The position numbers and the translations under genes are program-made. Below are positions 30,758 through 38,262 of a DNA stretch of 42,331 nucleotides, piece after piece; position 1 is the stretch's first letter, and every line of letters starts with the position of its first letter. The notes beneath the pieces are model-generated. The model was not told the DNA's origin. It saw nothing but the letters and a program-made list of their open reading frames with translations, and searched no databases. Source of the DNA: a virus. The stretch covers positions 1 to 42,331 of IMG/VR virus record IMGVR_UViG_3300034110_000408. One strand, given 5' to 3'.

Positions 30758-30948
30758 AAGCAATCTGGAAATGGCTGGGCACGCCCACGGCATTTAAATT
30801 ACTCAGCATCGTGATTTTTTTGTACATGTGCGTTGGAGCATTTGGCCGCACATCAAGCTGGTGGGAAACCTTCAACGGCGCTCTGTTGTTTTACGTTATT
30901 TGGGGGCTTGGCTATAACAGCGCCGCACCAAAGAAAGGCGGGGCGTGA
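30754..30948 (+). CDS. Small two-helix membrane protein
   Basis: 64 aa. Hydrophobic helices at about 15-30 (KLLSIVIFLYMCVGAF) and 43-54 (ALLFYVIWGLGY), with basic ends. AAAGG lies upstream of the ATG. Function unknown. It overlaps the next gene's start by one base. Confidence 0.6.
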   Translation: MKAIWKWLGTPTAFKLLSIVIFLYMCVGAFGRTSSWWETFNGALLFYVIWGLGYNSAAPKKGGA

Positions 30949-31217
30949 TGAACCTCACCCTTACACTGGCCCAGGTCGAAACGATCACTGCGCCAGCCAT
31001 CCAGCAATACAAGGCCCGGATGGCCATCGAGGCGAACGGCCACGCCATCAAGGTCAAGCGCATTGAGAGCAAGCACCGGCGCAAACTGGACGCGGCAAAC
31101 GCCAGGACGGCGGATTGGAAGGCCAGATACCAGATGACCCGCAAAAACCTGCTGGCCGCCATGACCGAGATTCAAGAACTGAAACGCCGTCTGCGTGATG
31201 GCAAATGGGAGGACTGA
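30948..31217 (+). CDS. Small coiled-coil protein
   Basis: 89 aa from ATG 30948, overlapping the upstream stop. Two basic helical halves: AQVETITAPAIQQYKARMAI and KHRRKLDAANARTADWKARY, then a third helix to the end. Likely a coiled-coil dimer. No known family. Confidence 0.6.
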   Translation: MNLTLTLAQVETITAPAIQQYKARMAIEANGHAIKVKRIESKHRRKLDAANARTADWKARYQMTRKNLLAAMTEIQELKRRLRDGKWED

Positions 31218-31218
31218 T

Positions 31219-31626
31219 ATGACTGCAAAGACCTGGAAAGATGTACCCCGCTGGCAGCGCGTCAGCGTCTACGTGACCGGAGGCCTGCTGGCCGCTGTCG
31301 TGGCGCTGATCGCGGCGGCACCCGAGCCGAAGGCAAGCCCCGAGCAGCTGCAGCTGCAGGCCCAAAAGGCCCAGGGCCTCGATGACCAGTTCAGCCGCTG
31401 GGACGGCAGCCACATCAAGATGACCGAGGCCATCCGAAAAACGATGAACGACCCCAAGAGCTTCGAGCACATCGAAACGAAATACCGGGTCAACACCAAC
31501 GGCACGGTGCGCGTGGTCACCGAGTTCACGGGCCGCAACGCCTTCGGTGGCGTGGTGCGCCAAAAGGTTTCCGGCCTGGTGGACGCAAAGACCGGCGATG
31601 TTTTGGAGTTGGCCGCGATTCAGTAG
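31219..31626 (+). CDS. Membrane-anchored protein with a C-terminal alpha/beta domain
   Basis: 135 aa, GGAGG before the ATG at 31219. A single transmembrane helix near the N-terminus (about 16-33, VSVYVTGGLLAAVVALIAAA) can act as an anchor. A globular part follows: KMTEAIRKTMNDPKSFEHIE, then EFTGRNAFGGVVRQKVSGLV. The same motif set (DP.SFEH... GRNAFGG) is common in short phage and conjugative-element lipoprotein-like proteins. Function unknown. Confidence 0.65.
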   Translation: MTAKTWKDVPRWQRVSVYVTGGLLAAVVALIAAAPEPKASPEQLQLQAQKAQGLDDQFSRWDGSHIKMTEAIRKTMNDPKSFEHIETKYRVNTNGTVRVVTEFTGRNAFGGVVRQKVSGLVDAKTGDVLELAAIQ

Positions 31627-31635
31627 AATCGGGGC

Positions 31636-32013
31636 ATGGCACAGAACCGTGAAACCCGCACCGTCGCGCACCCAGCAATGCTGGCAGTCGGCACGCGCCA
31701 GGACGTCATGGTCTGGAAGCAACCCGTGGGCCTGTTCCGGGCGCTTGAAGACCCAGACCGCAAGGTGCTGGTGGGTACACCCGGACAGTCCGACACCATG
31801 GCCGTGGTGGCCGTCACGATCACGCCCGACATGGTCGGCAAGACCATCGGCGTGGCCGTGGCCCCTGAGTTCAAGACCACCAAAGGCAAGCAAAGCGACA
31901 AGCAAAAGCTGTGGCAGGCCGCCTTCGAAAAACGAGGCGGCGTCTACCAGCTGGTGCGCTCGCCCGCCGAAATGATTGACCTGGTGGAGAGGGTGCAGCG
32001 TGGCAACTGGTGA
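31636..32013 (+). CDS. VRR-NUC domain nuclease
   Basis: 125 aa. The core LVGTPGQSDTMAVVAVTITP, then VGKTIGVAVAPEFKTTKGKQ with the ExK-type catalytic pair in PEFKT (Glu91, Lys93 roughly), then QKLWQAAFEKRGGVYQLVRS. This is the PD-(D/E)XK fold used by VRR-NUC phage nucleases, which resolve branched DNA. TAGAAT (31624-31629) just before it might be a -10. The stop overlaps the GTG start of the next gene. Confidence 0.82.
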   Translation: MAQNRETRTVAHPAMLAVGTRQDVMVWKQPVGLFRALEDPDRKVLVGTPGQSDTMAVVAVTITPDMVGKTIGVAVAPEFKTTKGKQSDKQKLWQAAFEKRGGVYQLVRSPAEMIDLVERVQRGNW

Positions 32014-32200
32014 CCGCATCCACCCCAGCCCCAACGAGCTGCTGACGTTCTGCGCCCGCAAGGACCAGAGCGCCGATTACGTGCGCCGGACAGCCGACTG
32101 GATCAAGACCGAATACCCGGGCAGCGCCGAGGCCCTGCTGCCTAGGCTGCGCAAGATTTACCGCGAGAAGCCGCGAGGGCACCAGTCGGCCACTTCCTAG
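32000..32200 (+). CDS. Hypothetical small protein (DUF7696-like)
   Basis: 66 aa from GTG 32000, with GAGAGGG upstream. It is inside the end of the VRR-NUC gene. PSPNELLTFCARKDQSADYV and ADWIKTEYPGSAEALLPRLR resemble a short phage family with a Trp-containing helix. Function unknown. It is the last gene before a 216-base structured gap. Confidence 0.55.
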   Translation: MATGDRIHPSPNELLTFCARKDQSADYVRRTADWIKTEYPGSAEALLPRLRKIYREKPRGHQSATS

Positions 32201-32335
32201 GGCGCGCACTTCGCCCGAACGACTGGAAAAGTGAGCAGCGCAGGCCCCAGCCGCAAGGCAGTCGCATGGGGCCAATGCACCCGGGCCAGTGTTAGCGCAC
32301 TGGTCCGGGTCGCTGGAATTAGGGTAAGTCCCTAC
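32200..32335 (+). ncRNA. Candidate structured RNA element
   Basis: Several helices in a row: GGGCG/CGCCC (32200-32204 with 32212-32216); GGCCCCA/TGGGGCC (32243-32249 with 32267-32273) enclosing a GCC-GCAA-GGC hairpin (32250-32259); a 12-bp hairpin 32280-32291 with 32298-32309 (loop TTAGCG, one G-U); TAGGG/CCCTA (32320-32334). Strand is uncertain; no T-run follows. It lies after the 32200 stop codon and before the next promoter, so it may be a 3' UTR or a separate RNA. Confidence 0.5.
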
Positions 32336-32346
32336 GCCAACCCCTA

Positions 32347-32400
32347 TATTTATTTACGATGGCAGTAAAACGCCTGTATAATTCTTTACATCGTAAACAC
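32347..32400 (+). promoter_or_regulatory. Promoter framed by a 9-bp inverted repeat
   Basis: TTTACG (32353-32358), spacer 18, TATAAT (32377-32382). TTTACGATG (32353-32361) and CATCGTAAA (32389-32397) form a perfect inverted repeat around the promoter, so a dimeric regulator could cover it. The TTACATCGTAAACAC after the -10 is a relative of the TTCACACCGTCAACAC boxes. Confidence 0.65.
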
Positions 32401-32416
32401 AACCAAGGGGAAACAC

Positions 32417-32698
32417 ATGAGAATAATCCGTACCTTTACCACCTCCGACCTGGGCAAGACTATGCCGGCCGAGTTGCCCTGCAACATCACCGCAGGTGAA
32501 CACTTCTCCAAGTTCTACGCCCTTGACACCTGCGATGTGTGGACTGCGGACGGATGGGTGGTGACTGCTGTGCAGGACGACGGCGTGACGCACCACCTTC
32601 GCAAAGGTCGCGACGTCATGGTGGCTGAGATTCAGGCTGATGCCGTGTTCAGATTCAACCCCACACCGAAGGCTCGTTATCTGCTTGGCCTCGCGTGA
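32417..32698 (+). CDS. Hypothetical small protein
   Basis: 93 aa, AAGGGG before the ATG. A small beta-rich protein (IIRTFTTSDLGKTMPAELPC; VWTADGWVVTAVQDDGVTHH) with no membrane segment. No recognised family. It follows the promoter framed by the inverted repeat and is probably an early function. Confidence 0.6.
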   Translation: MRIIRTFTTSDLGKTMPAELPCNITAGEHFSKFYALDTCDVWTADGWVVTAVQDDGVTHHLRKGRDVMVAEIQADAVFRFNPTPKARYLLGLA

Positions 32699-32766
32699 CA
32701 GCACCAGCTGGAGCCCGGCGTGCCGGGTTCTGGCGGGCGCTGTTGCCCGGTTCACCAAGGAAGAAA

Positions 32767-33453
32767 ATGGACATCAACCTCAAGGCCCGTTTGGTGGCCG
32801 CCATTGCGCAATTCAAAGCCGACCGAGACATTCGCTTTTACCTGAACGGCGTTTACCTGGAGCCGCACCAAAAGGGAGGCGCGATCATTGCTGCCACCAA
32901 CGGCCATGCCATGGGCATCTGGCACGATGAAAGCGCTACAGGCGTCGAGCGGGCAATGATTTTGGGCCTCGATGCCAAGCTGCTGCAGGCCTGCCAGGGG
33001 AGCGACCTAAAGCGACTGGTGGTGCGTGATGGCCGCCTGGCAGTGATACTGGAGCAAGGTGAAAAAGAGGTCTACATCCAGCCTATCGCCGAGCGCAAAA
33101 CTGCTGTGCCTTCGTGGGAGATCGAAGGCAAGTTTCCGGACTGGCGCAGGGTGATACCTGAACCAACCAGCACCCATGGCCTCAAAGGCTTTGTAAACGC
33201 CCAGTACATTGCGGACGTTGACCGCGCACTGAAAATAGGCAGCGTCAATTACAGCAAATTCAATTCGATGCAATTCATGCAACTCGATGCCAATTCAGCA
33301 GTATTGGTGACGGCTGCCATATGCCCAGAGTTTGCGGCCGTGATCATGCCGATGCGGGACGATTGTATGCCTTACCCCGCCTGGCTGGAGCTCGAAAAAG
33401 CCGAGTGGAAGGCAAAGCAGAATGCAAACGCACCCGAAAGCAATGCCGCATGA
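32767..33453 (+). CDS. DNA sliding-clamp-like protein
   Basis: 228 aa from the ATG at 32767, preceded by AAGGAAG; the 68-base gap has two GC hairpins (32714-32727 and 32734-32749). It looks like a short DnaN-type clamp: YLEPHQKGGAIIAATNGHAM, like the ATDGHRLA strand; FPDWRRVIPEP like FPDYxxVIP; and C-terminal VIMPMRDD like VLPMRL. T4 gp45 is also about 228 aa, so a two-domain trimeric clamp is possible. No clamp loader is in the window. Role as a phage clamp or a host-polymerase recruiter is inferred. Confidence 0.65.
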   Translation: MDINLKARLVAAIAQFKADRDIRFYLNGVYLEPHQKGGAIIAATNGHAMGIWHDESATGVERAMILGLDAKLLQACQGSDLKRLVVRDGRLAVILEQGEKEVYIQPIAERKTAVPSWEIEGKFPDWRRVIPEPTSTHGLKGFVNAQYIADVDRALKIGSVNYSKFNSMQFMQLDANSAVLVTAAICPEFAAVIMPMRDDCMPYPAWLELEKAEWKAKQNANAPESNAA

Positions 33454-33560
33454 CCGTCTGGCCCTTCCCCCCACCCGGCGGCCCCGTGCCATGGACGCGC
33501 AAGCAGATCACAGAACACGCCCGCCAGCAGCGCCAGCAACTGCCTGACGCACCGTTTTAA
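33450..33560 (+). CDS. Very small Pro-rich protein
   Basis: 36 aa starting in the previous stop (ATGA). Sequence MTVWPFPPPGGPVPWTRKQI and then a Gln/Arg helix (HARQQRQQLPDAPF). Coupled translation supports it being real. Function unknown. Confidence 0.5.
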   Translation: MTVWPFPPPGGPVPWTRKQITEHARQQRQQLPDAPF

Positions 33561-33580
33561 TCAACCAACCAAGGAAAATC

Positions 33581-34669
33581 ATGTTCGGAAACAAAGTCTA
33601 CGAATTGTCTCTAGTGAAGAACTACGTCAGCCACTGGGGCTTGGCCGAGGCCTGCCGCGAGCTGATCCAGAACGCGCTCGACAGCGATTCCCCGTTTGTC
33701 TATTCGTTCGACCGCAGCGAAGCTGGCACCTACACCCTGCGCTTGACCAGCGAGTTTGCCCGGCTGAGCCCGCAAACCCTGCTGCTGGGGGCCACCAGCA
33801 AAGCAGACAGCAAGGACGCCATCGGCAGCTTCGGCGAGGGCTACAAAATCGCCCTGCTGGTGCTGACACGCATGGGCTACGACGTGGACATGCTCAACGG
33901 CGACGTGCTGTGGAAGCCGCGCTTTCGCTTTAATCGCCAGTTCGGCGAGGAACTGTTGGCCATCGAAGAAAGCCAGGCACCGACACGCGGCAACAAGGGC
34001 CTGACGTTTGTCGTGCACGGACTGAGCGCCGACGAGGTCGAGGCGATCCGGGCGTCCTGCATCCGCATGCAAGACCACATCGGGGCCATCCGCATGACCA
34101 GCTACGGCGACATTCTGCTGGAGCGCCCCGGCGAGCTATACGTGGGCGGCCTGCTAATCTGCCAGACCGGCATGAAGTTCGGCTACAACATCAAGCCAGA
34201 ATTCATCCGGCTGGAGCGCGACCGCCAGACGGTTTCCGATTGGGACCTCAAGTCCATCACCAAGGAAATGTGGTTCGAAACCAAAGAATTCGACGAGATC
34301 GCCCAGCTGGTGCACGACGAAGTCAAGGACGTGGCTTATGTCGAATACGGCTGCCCCGAGCTGGTGAAAGAGGCCTGCTATCAACTTTTCCGCAAGAGCA
34401 ACCCCGACGCGCTGGTGGCGGGTTCGCAGACCGAGCTCAAGGAAATGATCGAGCGAGGCCTGACCAAGACAGTCTATGTAGGCGGCGGTTTCCACTACGC
34501 CGTGAGCAACGCGCCGTCGTACGTCAAAGAAACGCGCCAGCTGGTGGCCGTGCAATCGCCCACCGAGTGCCTGCGCCAGTGGCTGAGCGCCAACCGAAGC
34601 GAAATGCGCAGCAAGTCCATCGAGGCTTTCAAGCAGCTGATCACCGAGTCCAAGGCCTGGAAGGTCTAA
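33581..34669 (+). CDS. GHKL-type ATPase
   Basis: 362 aa, AAGGAAAA before the ATG. The N-terminal third carries GHKL parts: N-box AEACRELIQNALDSD with Glu27 and Asn31, then LLLGATSKADSKDAIGSFGEG with the G2 loop GSFGEGYK at 82-89. The usual DxGxG adenine-binding motif between them is not obvious (SEFARLSPQTL in its place), so nucleotide binding may differ. The rest has no known domain; QETELKEMIERGLTKTVYVG-like helices lie near the end. Relatives in the MutL/Hsp90/MORC group use ATP-driven dimerisation. RdgC follows 44 bases downstream. Confidence 0.7.
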   Translation: MFGNKVYELSLVKNYVSHWGLAEACRELIQNALDSDSPFVYSFDRSEAGTYTLRLTSEFARLSPQTLLLGATSKADSKDAIGSFGEGYKIALLVLTRMGYDVDMLNGDVLWKPRFRFNRQFGEELLAIEESQAPTRGNKGLTFVVHGLSADEVEAIRASCIRMQDHIGAIRMTSYGDILLERPGELYVGGLLICQTGMKFGYNIKPEFIRLERDRQTVSDWDLKSITKEMWFETKEFDEIAQLVHDEVKDVAYVEYGCPELVKEACYQLFRKSNPDALVAGSQTELKEMIERGLTKTVYVGGGFHYAVSNAPSYVKETRQLVAVQSPTECLRQWLSANRSEMRSKSIEAFKQLITESKAWKV

Positions 34670-34713
34670 CCCGCCGCCGGTCGGCCACCGGCAACCTGTA
34701 ACCAAGGAGTTTT

Positions 34714-35619
34714 ATGTTCAAACAAGCATCCATTTACAAAATCACAGGGGTCAACCCGTCCACTCTGGACGCCGACCTCAAAGCCCAAACCTTCATCCCG
34801 TGCGGCGCTTCGCAGGAAAAGTCGGTCGGCTGGGTTCCACCACGCGGCCACGAACACGGCCCCATGGTCGAAACCATTGGCGGCCAGACGATCATCAAGC
34901 TCATGATCGAAACCAAGTCCGTGCCCGGTGATGCCGTGCGTCGTGCCACAGATGAGCGCGTCAAGCTGATCGAAGCCGAAACCGGCCGCAAACCCGGCAA
35001 GAAGGAACGCCGCGACATCATGGACGATGTGCTGCTGTCCATGCTGCCCAACGCCTTCGCAAAGCAAGCCACCGTGACCGGCTGGATCACGAACGATGGC
35101 CTGCTGATCGTGGACAGTACCAGCCAAGGACGCACTGACGAATTCATGTCGGCGCTGATCAACGCCACCGAAGGTGTGAACGTTCGCCTGATCCAGACCG
35201 TCACAAGCCCGCAGGCGGCCATGACGCAGTGGTTGCTCGCCGAGACAGCCGACGAGTGGCCGGACAACCTGAACGTCGAGCGGGAATGCGTGCTGCAGTC
35301 GATCGGCGAAGACGCGGCAACGGTCAAATTCAACCGCCACCACCTGGCGAACAACGACGTGCGCAAACACGTGCTGGAGGGCAAGCTGCCAACGGCGCTG
35401 GCCCTGAGCTGGGACGGCCGCATGGCGTTCGTGCTGACCGACACCTTGAAGCTAAAAAAGCTGCAGTACCTGGATGGCGTGGAAAGCCACGGCGACCAGC
35501 ATGAAGACCGATTCGACGCCGACGTGGCGCTGGCCACAGGGAATCTTCGCCTGCTGATCGAAGACCTGGTGTATGCGCTGGGCGGAGACATGGACGCCCA
35601 GGAAGGCGGTGCAGAATGA
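34714..35619 (+). CDS. rdgC: RdgC-like recombination protein
   Basis: 301 aa, the length of E. coli RdgC (303). Shared motifs: N-terminal MFKQASIYKI, FIPCGASQEKSVGWVPPRG, VMDDVLLSMLPNAFAK-like (DIMDDVLLSMLPNAFAKQAT), NDGLLIVDSTSQGRTDEFM, LPTALALSWDGRMAFVLTD and RFDADVALATGNLRLLIEDL. RdgC forms a ring on double-stranded DNA and limits RecA. AAGGAG lies before the ATG. A 6-bp hairpin (34676-34692) lies in the gap upstream. In a phage it may protect replication intermediates or moderate host RecA. Overlaps the next gene by four bases. Confidence 0.9.
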   Translation: MFKQASIYKITGVNPSTLDADLKAQTFIPCGASQEKSVGWVPPRGHEHGPMVETIGGQTIIKLMIETKSVPGDAVRRATDERVKLIEAETGRKPGKKERRDIMDDVLLSMLPNAFAKQATVTGWITNDGLLIVDSTSQGRTDEFMSALINATEGVNVRLIQTVTSPQAAMTQWLLAETADEWPDNLNVERECVLQSIGEDAATVKFNRHHLANNDVRKHVLEGKLPTALALSWDGRMAFVLTDTLKLKKLQYLDGVESHGDQHEDRFDADVALATGNLRLLIEDLVYALGGDMDAQEGGAE

Positions 35620-36050
35620 GCGCGGCCTACATCGAAGTCAGCGCAGGCGTGCGCTATTGGGAAGACGCCACGATCAACGACATCACAGACGATGACGGCA
35701 AACTCACGCCGCTCAAGAAGGGTGATTGCTGGTGCCCCGTGATTCGCCTTGAAGACGGTCAGGTGATGGACTGGCCCGCAGGGACTACCGCAAACATCCA
35801 CTTCAAGGTTTGTGATGCAGGCGAATACTGGCTGCTTGATGAAGCCAAACAGCGCATTGCAAAGTGGGGCGGGTACTACGTGCCCGATGACTTTCTGTGC
35901 CCTGTTGGCAATGGATACGGCGATTACATCATCATGAAAATCAACGCCGAGGGTGTGATTCAGAAGTGGTCAAAGCCTGCGATTGAATTTGCCTGCGATT
36001 GTGATGGCGAGGATGAAAGCCAACACCGCTGGAAGAAGCTGACCGCATGA
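35616..36050 (+). CDS. Hypothetical protein
   Basis: 144 aa. The start YIEVSAGVRYWEDATINDIT and the body GDCWCPVIRLEDGQVMDWPA, GEYWLLDEAKQRIAKWGGYY, VPDDFLCPVGNGYGDYIIMK form a beta-rich domain of a type often seen in phage early regions. Several conserved-looking Cys. Function unknown. Overlaps both neighbours by four bases. Confidence 0.6.
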   Translation: MSAAYIEVSAGVRYWEDATINDITDDDGKLTPLKKGDCWCPVIRLEDGQVMDWPAGTTANIHFKVCDAGEYWLLDEAKQRIAKWGGYYVPDDFLCPVGNGYGDYIIMKINAEGVIQKWSKPAIEFACDCDGEDESQHRWKKLTA

Positions 36051-36223
36051 CCCGCGCCGCCAACATTCACCAGGCCCGGGTCTATCTGGCCCAGGCCCGT
36101 GTGCGCCGCCACCAGCCGGGCTTTCATGCCGTGCTGCTGGCGTGGGTGGCTGACGCCAGACGGCGGGCCGCCATTTTTTCAATTTCACAACGGGAGCTTT
36201 TCAGTGATCGACACATATTTTGA
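36047..36223 (+). CDS. Small helical protein
   Basis: 58 aa beginning at an ATGA overlap with the upstream gene. The sequence is helical and Arg/Ala-rich (RAANIHQARVYLAQARVRRH, then QPGFHAVLLAWVADARRRA). It overlaps the next start (GTG 36204) by 20 bases. Coupling on both sides supports it. Function unknown. Confidence 0.55.
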   Translation: MTRAANIHQARVYLAQARVRRHQPGFHAVLLAWVADARRRAAIFSISQRELFSDRHIF

Positions 36224-36464
36224 CCGCGTGGATGCGGCTACCGGCTACGAGCCGACACCATCGCGCCCAATCTCAGAGGATCCCCGCCACTGGGGCGGGC
36301 AGCTTTACGCCACGGTCATCGACCGCCAGGTGGCCGAGGCCCGAGCCATCGTGCGGTGGGTCGTCGTCACAACCGCCGCCACCCACAGCGTTGAAATGCG
36401 CCATGGCATCCAACTTGGCAGCCGGCACAGTCAATTTGAGGCCAATGGCCGGTGGAAATCATGA
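36204..36464 (+). CDS. Small hypothetical protein
   Basis: 86 aa from GTG 36204 with GGGAG upstream. Ends with ATGA overlap to the HNH gene. A short alpha/beta protein: DTYFDRVDAATGYEPTPSRP, then VIDRQVAEARAIVRWVVVTT and HSVEMRHGIQLGS. No known family. Confidence 0.5.
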   Translation: MIDTYFDRVDAATGYEPTPSRPISEDPRHWGGQLYATVIDRQVAEARAIVRWVVVTTAATHSVEMRHGIQLGSRHSQFEANGRWKS

Positions 36465-37153
36465 GGCAACGCCACGTCTGGACCGATGACGAACTGCAGG
36501 CCCTGCGCCAGCACTACGCCGGCACGCAGACCAACACGCTGGCGAAGCGTCTGGGGCTGTCAGCCGAGCAGGTCTATCGCCAGGCATCACGGCTCGGGCT
36601 CAAGAAGTCCGAGGATTTCATGGCCAGCGACCGGAGCGGGCGGATCAAGCGCGGGCGCGTCGATCCCCGCATGATCGCCAGCCAGTTCAAGGCCGGACTG
36701 GTGCCATGGAATAAGGGGACCAACTGGGCCGCTGGCGGCCGCAGCGTCGAGACCCGTTTCAAACCCGGGCGCAAGCCAGAGGAGGCCAGAAACTACATGC
36801 CGATCGGCACCACCAGAATGACCAACGACGGGTATCTGGAGCGCAAGGTTACGGACGATCCGAAGCTGGTACCGGCCCGCCGCTGGGTGGCCGTGCACCG
36901 CCTGGTGTGGGAGGCCGCGAACGGCCCGGTACCAAAGGGCCACATGGTCATCTTCAAGCCCGGCATGCGCACCACCGTCGAGGCCGACATTACGCCAGAT
37001 CGTCTGGAGTGCATCAGCCGCGCCGAAAATGCCCGCCGAAACCACCCGCGGACTAAATCCCCGGAGCTGGCCAGGCTTGTCCAACTCAAGGGTGCCATCA
37101 CCAGGCAAGTCAACCGCATCACCCGTGAATCACAAACCAAAGGAAAATCATGA
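36461..37153 (+). CDS. HNH homing-type endonuclease with N-terminal HTH
   Basis: 230 aa from ATG 36461. Residues 1-50 are a SANT/HTH-like start (HVWTDDELQALRQHYAGTQT; LAKRLGLSAEQVYRQASRLG). A linker with GTTRMTNDGYLERKVTDD follows. The HNH_3 fold is AVHRLVWEAANGPVPKGHMV, then PDRLECISRAENARRNHPR. The middle His and the SRAEN segment are typical; the HxxN line is degenerate, as in many phage members. May act as a free-standing homing nuclease or nicking factor. Overlaps both neighbours. Confidence 0.8.
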   Translation: MRQRHVWTDDELQALRQHYAGTQTNTLAKRLGLSAEQVYRQASRLGLKKSEDFMASDRSGRIKRGRVDPRMIASQFKAGLVPWNKGTNWAAGGRSVETRFKPGRKPEEARNYMPIGTTRMTNDGYLERKVTDDPKLVPARRWVAVHRLVWEAANGPVPKGHMVIFKPGMRTTVEADITPDRLECISRAENARRNHPRTKSPELARLVQLKGAITRQVNRITRESQTKGKS

Positions 37154-37440
37154 CGACACCGCACATTGAAGAACTTCGGCAACACCTCATGCAGACGCTT
37201 GCCAGCCTGCGAGACCGCGAGAACCCCATGGAGCCCGACCGCGCCAGAGCAGTCGCCCAGGTTGCGTCCGTTCTGGTGGACACTGCCAAAGTCGAGGTCG
37301 ACTACATTAAGGCGACAGGCGCAGACCGCAGCGACTTTCTTGAGGGGAAGCCGACCACACCGGCCTTGCCAAGCCCAAACGCCGAGCCAGCCGCGCACAA
37401 TCCATTTCCGGTGAGTAAGGTTCACCGCTTGCAGGGATGA
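37150..37440 (+). CDS. Small hypothetical protein
   Basis: 96 aa. Helical N-terminal half (IEELRQHLMQTLASLRDREN; RAVAQVASVLVDTAKVEVDY), then a Pro-rich tail (PTTPALPSPNAEPAAHNPF). The pattern HL..TLA.LRD......P...RA.A.....V.....KVE.. recurs in phage early operons next to HNH genes. Function unknown. Overlaps both neighbours by four bases. Confidence 0.6.
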   Translation: MTTPHIEELRQHLMQTLASLRDRENPMEPDRARAVAQVASVLVDTAKVEVDYIKATGADRSDFLEGKPTTPALPSPNAEPAAHNPFPVSKVHRLQG

Positions 37441-38255
37441 GCCGCCGCAAACCTGCTGCGGCCATCACCACCACCACCGGGCACAAGGCCGAGCTGATCA
37501 AGACCATGCAGGGCCTTGCGCATCGGCATGACCTGTGGCGGGTATTCAGCGACTTTGTGGAGATGGCCGCCGTCAGCATCGCCAACGCCTGCGACACACT
37601 CAACCGCGACCGCGAAGCCCGCGAGGCCCGCTACATGGAAATGATCAAGGCCTACACCCGCGAGGAGTTGGCCGAGTTCCCCAAGATGCTGGGCCAGCTG
37701 ACCATGGCGCTCGAGTGCGGCATGGATGACGTGCTGGGCGAGGTGTTCATGGAGTTGGACCTGGGCAGCAAGTGGCACGGCCAATTCTTCACGCCCTACG
37801 AAATCTGCCAGGTCATGGCCAGGCTGACCATTGGGCCAGAGAACATCCAGGCCGAGATTGACCGCAAGGGATTCATCACCGTCAACGAGCCAGCATGCGG
37901 CGGCGGTGCCATGCTGCTGGCCATGGCCGAAGAACTGCAGCGCGCTGGTGTGAACTACCAGCAGCACATGCACTGCACTGCCCAAGACCTGGACCTGAAA
38001 GCCGTGCACATGGCTTACGTGCAGCTGTCACTGCTGCACATCCCGGCCATCGTCATCCATGGCAACACGCTGGCCTGCGAAGAACGCAGCCACTGGTGCA
38101 CGCCTGCCCACATCATGGGCGGCTGGGCATGGAAGCTGCGCCGTCCGGAAGCCCCGGCCAACGACAATGCGCCGGAGCCAACGCCGGTGCCGCAGCCTGC
38201 ACAATTGGCACCACCGCCACCCCCTGCACAGTGGCAGCAAGCTGGCCTTTTCTGA
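37437..38255 (+). CDS. N6-methylase-like protein without visible NPPY
   Basis: 272 aa. Type I N6-methylase parts are present: KWHGQFFTPYEICQVMARL, NEPACGGGAMLLAMAEELQR (motif I region) and CTAQDLDLKAVHMAYVQLSL, then a HGNTL strand. The catalytic NPPY/F (motif IV) is absent where expected; the chain continues ACEERSHWCTPAHIMGGWAW and ends with Pro-rich sequence. Phage proteins of this shape are common. It may bind SAM or DNA without methylating, or use an unusual catalytic motif. Last of the accessory operon. Confidence 0.7.
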   Translation: MSRRKPAAAITTTTGHKAELIKTMQGLAHRHDLWRVFSDFVEMAAVSIANACDTLNRDREAREARYMEMIKAYTREELAEFPKMLGQLTMALECGMDDVLGEVFMELDLGSKWHGQFFTPYEICQVMARLTIGPENIQAEIDRKGFITVNEPACGGGAMLLAMAEELQRAGVNYQQHMHCTAQDLDLKAVHMAYVQLSLLHIPAIVIHGNTLACEERSHWCTPAHIMGGWAWKLRRPEAPANDNAPEPTPVPQPAQLAPPPPPAQWQQAGLF

Positions 38256-38262
38256 CCAATCA

